The notes below the pieces were generated by a model. The model saw nothing but the letters and a program-made list of their open reading frames with translations. It did no database searches and was not told the origin of the DNA. From the NCBI GenBank assembly GCA_011799875.1, contig CM022303.1:302110566-302174565 (forward strand): a DNA stretch of 64,000 bases. The letters run 5' to 3'. Positions 56,640 to 64,000 of the stretch are shown piece by piece. Position numbers and translations under genes: made by a program. Position 1 is the stretch's first letter; the number at the start of each line of letters is the position of its first letter. Source of the DNA: Thinopyrum elongatum (Eukaryota; Streptophyta; Magnoliopsida; Poales; Poaceae).

Positions 56640-57175
56640 ATACGATGCTTTTGTGCAGTTCCACTAAAATCGAGCTGAGCATCCCTGTTGGCAAAGATAT
56701 TGAAGAAGTGTGATTAGAATAATAGTACTGGCACTAGTTCATGAGACATAAACTCATCACAAATAGAAGCCGGTAGAAGTAGAGAAAGATCCACATGGAG
56801 ATGGAGCTACGTGGGGAGCTGCGGCAGTGGAGCAAGCTGGCTCCAAAAGGAAGTTGTACCTGGGACGTCAGGCTATAGCTAGAAGGGCGGTTGGGAGGCG
56901 GCATCAGCCCATACCGCGGGGACCCCCGATTAGGATGCACCAACAATGGGTTTTCTCCCTCGCTGCTGTCAACCGTGTCTACGCAGAACATCGTCCCCTT
57001 CCCCCAGCGGCAGGATCAGGCCGGATCTGTGACCAGCGGTGTGGCCACCGTCGTTCTATGCTTGTGAAGAGCGCAACCCAAGCAAGCAAGGTTGTAGCTT
57101 AGGCTCCTGCTAGTGTATATATAGTGGAGCGATTTTCTTTTTCTCTCCATATCAACCAGTTTATATTGCATACGT
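56640..57175 (-). other. Repeat unit C of the minus-strand gene-like array
   Basis: Minus-strand order: promoter block (57175-57114), first exon (about 57070-56860), donor CAG|GTACAACTT, an intron-like stretch, and a downstream exon-like segment with acceptor CCAACAG|GGATGCTCAGCT (start 56684) and the shared motif at 56665-56649. The first exon holds a frame beginning MFCVDTVDSSEG (56991). In unit A the corresponding words are CSVHSVAFSEGG, so one reading frame may be conserved over about 15 residues between the two. The product is not recognised. Confidence 0.45.
57114..57175 (-). promoter_or_regulatory. Putative promoter, unit C
   Basis: The minus strand reads GATATGGAGAGAAAAAG, then TCGCTCCACTATATATAC. 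It matches the block of unit A base for base over most of this span. Confidence 0.5.
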
Positions 57176-57389
57176 GTCATTGAAGAGTGAAATGATGGTT
57201 GCTTCTTCCGACTAACTTACTGTGTGATTTGACTGCTCCTGAGTGGCCCCTACACGTACTCCCCTACGTGTATGACCGTTCCTGAGTCTCACTTGTACTT
57301 ATCTCTATTTTCTTGCATGACACGTAGACATGATGCGCATAGAGGAATTTTGTTACTGCACGTTGTTACGTAGTACTACTGGTACCTAC

Positions 57390-57480
57390 TCCCTCCTTCC
57401 GGTTCACTACTAGTACTCCCTCCGTCCTGGCTTATTGGTCCCCTTTGTACTCAATTCATGGGCTCGTTTTCCTCAAGAAA
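57390..57480. mobile_element. Partial Stowaway-like ends
   Basis: TACTCCCTCCTTCCGG (57388) and TACTCCCTCCGTCCTGG (57414) are Stowaway-type left ends, but no matching right end follows within normal MITE length. The possible partner ends CCGGAAAGGAGGCAGTA (57890) and CGGAAAGGAGGGAGTA (58623) are far away. Confidence 0.45.
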
Positions 57481-57888
57481 TTATCTTTACCAATGTATTA
57501 ATATCGGGAATGCATACGTGAACAACGAATGATTAAACCTTGCATGCAACATTTTGACAAAGCATTGACTTATGAACATGTGAATGTGAGGGACTACAAC
57601 CTCGTGCATGCATGCAACAGTCACACGTACACATGGACGCAAAAACATGCACGACGCCCTAATGCATGCATGTCCGAGCACACGACGGAACACACACGGT
57701 CACGCTCAAGTGCTCAACCTACACGTGCATGCACACACATACTCAGCCAGGGTGAGCTAGTGACCGTATAAACACCGGAAAATGTATATATTGAGCGCAA
57801 TGAGCGTATTATGAAGTCCACTGAACATATTTTTACAAATATACAGTGACAGACAGTGTATTTATCTCGTTTCAAATTAAGCCATATT
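57481..57888. other. Unassigned stretch
   Basis: AT-rich, with words such as CATGCATGCA and ACACACAT repeated. No gene or element recognised. Confidence 0.35.
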
Positions 57889-58999
57889 AACCGGAAAGGA
57901 GGCAGTATGGACTAGCATTACTTTGCTGTGTCCCGTCAACTTGCCGAATGAGGAGAAGCTTGCAGGACGGGAGAAGCTTGCGCGCGGTGGCTCGCAGGAC
58001 AAGGAGAAACTTTTGACTAATGCAAGCTCTCCCTCACTCAGGTGATGGACGTGCAACAGTTAATTCGATGTCAGATTGCCAGAAGCATACACTGTACTAG
58101 TACCATTATTGTTCGACTTCCCGAAGAGGCGAATAGCCAAGCGCAAAGTTTACTACTAGTACTACTATACAGGTATGCACTACTAGGAACCGGATGGTGG
58201 AGCGTCTGCACTCTTATTTTATTTTAATCTATGATAAATCAATCTTCAGCACATTTGGTTCTCTTCGAGGGTTCTCGCATGTGATAATGGAAGTTGATTG
58301 CATGGAACACTCACCACAATTCTCACTTAATTCTGGCTCCTATCCTGTTAGAAATAGGAGTGCTCGGTAATATTTTCTCTTTTTTTGTTATTCAGCATGT
58401 AAACAGGATAGCAAACCTTGCGGCACATCTTTGTGCGAACCGTGCTTGCTGCACTTTGAATGTGACCGAGAGCTGGCTTGATGAAACACCTTGCTTCCTT
58501 CTTCTTCTTTTGCGGGGTACCTCGCTTCCTAGTGACCAGTCTCTTGGCTGATCGTCCTAAGAATGCTTATATATGAATAAAGCTCTCTCATTTACCCGCA
58601 AAAAAGATTAAGCCATATTAATCGGAAAGGAGGGAGTATGGACTAGCACTACTTTTTGGTGTGTCCCGTCAACTTGCAGAACGAGGAGAAGCTTGCAGGA
58701 CAAGGTGAAGCTCGCTTACGCCCTCTCCGTCTACCTCAAGCCTGGTGGCTCGCAGGACGACGAGAAGCTTTTGACTAATGCAACCTACCCTCGCCCAGGC
58801 GGTGGACGTGCAGCAGTTCATTTGGTGTCAGATTGCCAGAGGCATACACTGTAGTACCATCATTGTTCGACTTCTCAAAGAGGCGAAGAGCCAAGCGCAA
58901 GGTTTAGTAGTACGAGTAGTAGTACTACTACTAGTATACAGGTACTAGGAACTGCATGGTGGAGCATCTGTACTCTTATTTTATTTTAATCTCTGATAA
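57889..58999. repeat. Segmental duplication, about 350-390 bp, copies separated by a LINE end
   Basis: 57889-58236 and 58610-58999 are homologous throughout. Both begin with TTAAGCCATATTAA(C/T)CGGAAAGGAGG, share CAGATTGCCAGA and GAGGCGAA(T/G)AGCCAAGCGCAA and end TTATTTTATTTTAATCT. The second copy has extra bases near 58715 and 58910. The insert between them is the LINE remnant. Confidence 0.8.
58237..58609 (+). pseudogene. 3' end of a LINE retrotransposon (RNase H tail)
   Basis: A plus-strand frame (58294-58551) ends with HVNRIANLAAHLCA and WLDETP, resembling the RNase H tail common to plant LINE elements (HxxRxxNxxAHxLA ... W.E..P). About 40 bases downstream stand AATAAAGCTCTCTC and a short A-run, as at LINE 3' ends. 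The 5' part is missing, as is usual after incomplete target-primed reverse transcription. Confidence 0.6.
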
Positions 59000-59798
59000 A
59001 GTACACATTTATTCGGGAGAAGTGCGGAAAATGGCAGCCCAATAGTACTATTAAAAAACATTGAACATGTAATGATGATATCGATCAACCATGCTCGAAT
59101 ATATCTTGGCCTCTGTGTGAGCCCGTCTGTGTGTTCTCGCTCCTCGTCTCTCTCAAGGAACGGTGGGTTGGCCATTTTGCTGTCAATTGAGATTGGTTTG
59201 CTCACACTCCGGTCCCACATGTCAGTGATATGCCAAGAGGAAGTGCGTTGATCGACTGGCCATATGCGTACTTGGGTTTGCACCTTCATACTACTCCTCC
59301 CCCCATCACAGTTTACAGGGCGCGCTTCATTCTCATGCATTTCTCTCAATGCATTTCCACCACCAGAGAGATTTTAGACGCGTTTGGTTTAAAGCTCAAT
59401 TAATTAGGGTGTGGTAACCACAATCAAGTCCACAATTTTCTCTCGATGTAGGTGTGTACACAGAGTGGAGTAAGTGCATGCATGTGTGTACCCAGGGTGG
59501 AAGCACTGCATGCATGTGTGTACGCATTATTTCCTCTAGTAATAGATGCCGTGCTATAACTACAAATGCTATTTTTTAGGCCGATCGCTAGTCGCCTTGG
59601 TCCCAGAGATTGTTGAAGCGCGCTCTATAAACAGTGACGGAGGGAGTAGTATGAGCGGATTCAAAGAAGAGCGTATTGATGGTTGCTTCTTCCGAGCAAC
59701 TTACAGTGGGAAAGATGGGGCTTATGATTTGACTGCTCATTACTCACTATTAGTGCAGCGCAACGACTGGGCTGAGTCTCCCATGCGGTTGTGCACTA
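59000..59798. other. Unassigned stretch with short repeats
   Basis: No gene recognised. GCATGCATGTGTGTAC occurs twice (about 59477 and 59510). Frames are short and without motif. Confidence 0.35.
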
Positions 59799-59935
59799 CT
59801 CCCTCCGTTCTTAAATATTTGTCTTTCTAGAGATTTCAACGAGTGACTACATATGAAGCAAAATGAGTGAATCTACACTCTAAAATATGTCCATTTGAAA
59901 TTTCTAAAAAGACAAATATTTAGGAATGGAGGGAG
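59799..59935. mobile_element. Stowaway MITE, 137 bp
   Basis: CTCCCTCCGTTCTTAAATATTTGTC at the left is the inverse of GACAAATATTTAGGAATGGAGGGAG at the right with few changes, flanked by TA. It is a typical Triticeae Stowaway. Confidence 0.9.
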
Positions 59936-60329
59936 TATAATTTTGTGCATGGCACATGGACCCGGATGCTGAAGAGGCTTCTAGCAATGCTATCAAGCTT
60001 CCAGCATTTGTTTACATAATTGACGTACTATACAAATAATTTTCCAGCGAAATGAAATTGTACAATGCTCTGAGCTTTCAACTTTTGTTTCATGTGTCTT
60101 GCCATCCATGCTCTTTCGGAAAAAATAAAAAACTAACTTCCTTGCTAATGCATCTCAATGACTAGCAAATCAGAGCTAATATTTATATCACGACTGAAGA
60201 CAAAGTTGTGAGAAGGTGTTAAATTAAAATTGATACATGCTTTCATTGGCAGCAACTTCCCCCCAGCTCTGTCTAAATCAACAAGGCATGTTGGGGAAAA
60301 AAGTAGCTGTCAGGAGCATGCAACATTCC

Positions 60330-60968
60330 GATCATTTTGTGCAGTTCCACTAAAATAGAGCTGAGCATCCCTGTTCCAAAGATATTAAGTGTGATTACAA
60401 TAATAGAGGACTGTTGATGAAACAATAAACACACACATAGAAGCCGGTCACCTTTGCAGTCTCTCTAAAGACTAACTAGTTGGAGAAGATTAAGCAAATA
60501 GTTGGAGAAGATTAGGCTCGGAGTTGGATGAGGAGGATAGAGCAAAACCAATCTCCATTTGTGCAGTCGCACTGAAATGTAGAGACATTGCTCGTGTGAC
60601 ATTTTAGTACAACTGCACAAAACACTCTTAAGAAAAAAGTGATTTGTGTAGTTCACCAAAATGTCGCAATAGCAACGAGGTGAAATGGATAGCCCTGTTT
60701 GCAAAAAAGAGGTAGAAAGGAAACAATTACTGGCCAATAACAGTTGATGACACATACGATGACAAAAAAGAAGCATATTCCTTGTCCTAAGGGAAGATAA
60801 CAACACGGTTGTGTTTATCTAAAACGGTGTGAGGACGAGATTGCAATATGGAAAGTACGCCGGACGAGCTACATTTTGGGCAAAGAGCTAGGGAAGATCC
60901 ACACGCAAGATTTTCCACATGCAGCGACGTGAGAAGATGGACAGTGGAGCAAGGCCAGAGGGGATACC
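60330..60968 (-). other. Repeat unit D of the array, cut at its first splice donor
   Basis: On the minus strand the unit begins at 60968 with G|GTATCCCCTC, homologous to the donor and intron start of units A to C (the words CTCCACTG, CGTCGCTGCATG and GTGGATCTT are shared with B or C). Downstream are three copies of the motif at 60658-60642, 60573-60557 and 60350-60334, and an acceptor GAACAG|GGATGCTCAGCT (exon start 60370). An inverted motif at 60607-60625 faces the one at 60642. The first exon and promoter are absent because an LTR starts at 60969. Confidence 0.45.
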
Positions 60969-63900
60969 TGTGATGCCCCCAACTTAATCGTGCACTAATC
61001 ATACACGCAAATGCACACGATCAAGCCTAAGGACTCACTTGAAGATATCACAAAAGTCATACAAGCTTTATATTACAAGCCAGGGCCTCGAGGGCTCGAA
61101 TACATAGCTTGATGGCATACAAGCGTCAGCGGAAGCATCAGATATCTGAGTACAGATATAAAAGAGAAACAGAAAGGTTTTAAGAAAGGCGGGGCAAAAT
61201 AAAACACTACGATCGAAAGGCGCATGCCTCCTGCCTGGGACCCTCCGATCCTACTCCTGGTCGTCGGCTAGCTCGTAGAAGTAACCACCCTCGAGGTCAT
61301 AGTAGTAGTCGTCGGTGGGGCAGCTGTCTCAGGGCTCCGTCATCTGGTCACGACAAACTGATATGGGGAGAAAACAAAGCAAAGCAACCGTGAGTACTCC
61401 GAAGTACTCAGCAAGCAAGGATCTAAACTACATATGCAACATTATCAAAGGAAGGCTGTATAGGTGGACTGGGCTGCAGAAATGCCAGAATAGAGAGGAA
61501 AGCCTAGTCCTATCGAAGACTAGCATCTTCATCATCTTCAACGGTCTTACAACAATAGAAGAGAGTAGATCAACACAATATAATGTAGTAGTGGCTGTGT
61601 CAAGTCACAGTCTCGCCCAGAGATCCTTCCTCGACTCCCTGCGAGAAAGCGATCCCGGAGCCATTATAACCAGTTATCATCACAAGTTCAAGTTGTATTG
61701 ATCGGGATACAACTCCGAGTGTCCTTTACCGTAGGACCAGCTATCGATAGATGTTTTCTTCCCTGCAGGGGTGCACCAACTTACCCACCACGCTCGCTTA
61801 ACTCCGGCCGGACACACTTTTCTGGGTCATGCCCGGCCTCGGCCAAATGACACACCGCAGCCCTACCTAGAGCTCAGCAGAGAGGTCCCCGCCGGTCAAC
61901 CTCCTAAGCGCTCAGGGGTCTTGGGCGATCGCCCTGTGCACTCCGGGTCGTTGCGAGCAGGGTGGATACCAGCACCGCCTCGAATGGCCAGCATGATCCG
62001 CCCGTGCCGCACTGCTGAACTGGACGTCTGACAAAGCTTTCGGCTGATGCTACGATGCAGAGTGCCCATAACTATTCCCACATGATGGTTAGTGCTATCA
62101 GGCCGTAGGCCTGCTCGGATCAAATGTCCAAATCGTTAGAGGACTAGGGGCTTGCGGTAACGAACAGAGACTCACGATCGATGTGACCCCTTCGTCCCGT
62201 CTCGAGGACTTGCTGCAAGGGCTAAGAATGCCCGGCCGCGCCTCATAAATATCTCACGGGTTACTTCCCATCATTCGCGGGTACCCCTCAGGGTTGACCC
62301 GCCTTTCCAAGTATCAGTTGTAAAGTCATAGTATCCATAGTAACCGTGTGTCTAACACCAAGGGGAACCCTGAGGAATCACCCTCGATGGAATTCCACCT
62401 GATGTTATCTTCAAGGTGAACGAAGGAGGAATCACCCTCGAGGTCCACTATTAAGGAGTTGCATGACAGTGTCGTTATCGGGAGTGGAGAAGGAGGAATC
62501 ACCCTCGATGACCATAACCGATGAACTAACCTACAAGGTTAACATCAGAAGTGCTGACGAGGTATCACCCTCGGCACTCGATAGTAACCTAGTAGTGTCG
62601 TACAACTAAGGGGGTGAAGTGCGGTGCCGGGGCCTGGTCTTTGATCCCGTTGATCGGGTCTGCTGATAATCCAGCGGGGCAGTAGGGACAAGTGGGGTCA
62701 CTGGTGGGTCTCTAGCCAGCCTATACTAAGCAGTTTGGATATCAGGCAGGTATCAACAGTAGTTACAAAAACAGGCTATGCAACAGAATTGGAGTAAACA
62801 ATTATAGTAGCAAAATCTAATGCAAGCATGTGATAATAGAATGGGCGATATCGGGATGATCAAAGGGGGGGCTTACCTGGTTGCTCGGCGGCAAAGGCAA
62901 GGTCGTCTGGGGTCGCCGGTCTACCTCCTAAGCGCTCAGGGGTCTTGGGCCATCGTCCTGTGCACTCCGGGTCGTTGCGAGCAGGGTGGATACCAGCACC
63001 GCCTCGAATGGCCGGCACAATCCGACCGTGCCGCACTGCTGAACTGGACGTCTAACAGAGCTTTCGGCTGATGCTACGATGCAGAGTGCCCATAACTATT
63101 CCCACGTGATGGTTAGTGCTATCAGGCCGTAGGCCGGCTCGGATCAAATATCCAAATCGTTAGAGGACTAGGGGCTTGCGGTAACGAACAGAGACTCATG
63201 ATCGATGTGACCCCGTCATTCCGTCTCGAGGACTTGCTGCAAGGGCTAAGAATGCCCGGTCGCGCCTCGTAAATATCTCACGGGTAACTTCCCATCATTC
63301 GCGGGCACCCCTCAGGGTTGACCCGCCTTTCCAAGCATCAGTTGTAAAGTCATAGTATCCATAGTAACCATGTGTCTAACACCAAGGGGAACCCTGAGGA
63401 ATCACCCTCGATGGAATTCCACCTGATGTTATCTTCAAGGTGAACGAAGGAGGAATCACCCTCGAGGTCCACTATTGAGGAGTTGCACGACATTGTCATT
63501 ATCGGGAGTGGAGAAGGAGGAATCACCCTCGATGACCATAACCGATGAACTAACCTACAAGGTTAACATCAGAAGTGCTGACAAGGTATCACCCTCGGCA
63601 CTCGATAGTAACCCAGTAGTGTCATACAACTAAGGGGGTGAAGTGCGGTGCCGGGGCCTGGTCTTCGATCCCGTTGACCGGGTCTTCTGATAATCTAGCG
63701 GGGTAGTAGGGACAAGTGGGGTCACTGGTGGGTCTCTAGCCAGCCTATACTAAGCAGTTTGGATATCAGGCAGGTATCAACAGTAGTTACAAAAACAGGC
63801 TATGCAACAGAATAGGAGTAAACAATTACAGTAGCAAAATCTAATGCAAGCATGTGATAATAGAATGGGCGATATCGGGATGATCAAAGGGGGGGCTTGC

Positions 63901-64000
63901 CTGGTTGCTCGGTGGCAAAGGCAAGGTCGTCAGGGGTCGTCGATCTCCGGAGCTGCGTCGGTCTCGGAGGCTACGTCGGGACCGGGATCTACCGAGAGAG
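60969..64000 (-). mobile_element. LTR related to the nested Gypsy element, 3' LTR or solo LTR, continues off the window
   Basis: The minus-strand end is GGGGGCATCACA at 60969, matching the LTR ends at 17490 and 26531 but more diverged. No primer site follows, so this is the outer 3' boundary of an element or a solo LTR. It aligns with about 17490-19510 of the left LTR and includes a long tandem duplication (61891-63938). The remaining LTR lies beyond the window. Confidence 0.8.
61891..63938. repeat. 1024-bp tandem duplication inside the LTR
   Basis: GCCGGTCAACCTCC at 61891 and GCCGGTCTACCTCC at 62915 begin two copies 1024 bp apart. Both run through the same words, including GGGTGAAGTGCGGTGCCGGGGCC. 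At 63939 the second copy passes into CTCCGGAGCTGCGTCGG, which is the normal continuation in the other LTRs. The copies differ at scattered positions only. A short GGGGTCG(C/T)CG homology at the joint may have seeded the duplication. Confidence 0.85.

Overview
This window looks like a stretch of a large grass genome, most probably from the wheat/barley tribe (Triticeae). The evidence is direct: BARE/WIS/Angela-type Copia LTRs that open TGTTGGAAATATGCCC and carry Met-tRNA primer sites and polypurine tracts, nested retrotransposons, Stowaway MITEs with the CTCCCTCCG end, CACTA-type ends, and plant GT-AG introns. No bacterial, organellar or viral genome structure is present. Family names are from recall of Triticeae repeats, not from a search.

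Layout. 1-4394 is a stack of decayed Copia pieces: the end of one element with its 3' LTR, a slice of another LTR family, a dead reverse transcriptase/RNase H fragment and a 5'-truncated LTR. 4395-5786 is unassigned sequence with a 143-144 bp tandem repeat. 5787-7201 is a DNA element with terminal inverted repeats that carries a two-exon GRF zinc-finger gene (6426-6936). 8462-11769, minus strand, is the one clear host gene: four coding exons giving a complete 212-residue p24/emp24 cargo receptor, with MITEs in its large intron and a promoter region near 12234-12560. 12720-14387 is A-rich repeat and gene-like debris.

14388-37426 is one Copia-type LTR retrotransposon in minus orientation. It has matching 1.58 kb LTRs and a perfect 5-bp target duplication (CAAAT), a gag gene with one stop, a second coiled-coil ORF, and no pol. 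A Ty3/Gypsy chromovirus with about 4.1 kb LTRs (17167-30658) is nested inside its second ORF. That inner element ends in LTR-PBS-leader instead of a plain LTR, which suggests a recombinant or tandem origin. 37432 resumes the interrupted target. 37693-43603 is another decayed Copia element (minus), 43604-45182 a solo-like LTR, and 45183 to about 48930 CACTA-type sequence dense in subterminal repeats, followed by a Harbinger-type MITE.

49230-60968 holds no recognisable host protein but is not random. Three complete and one truncated minus-strand unit repeat the same order of parts: a TATA-containing promoter block, a GC-rich first exon, and a conserved splice donor, with downstream exon-like copies of a short motif that occurs about ten times. 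I cannot name this family; it is the most promising undescribed feature here. The fourth unit is cut by an LTR (60969-64000) exactly at its splice donor. That LTR is related to the inner Gypsy element and contains a 1024-bp internal tandem duplication.
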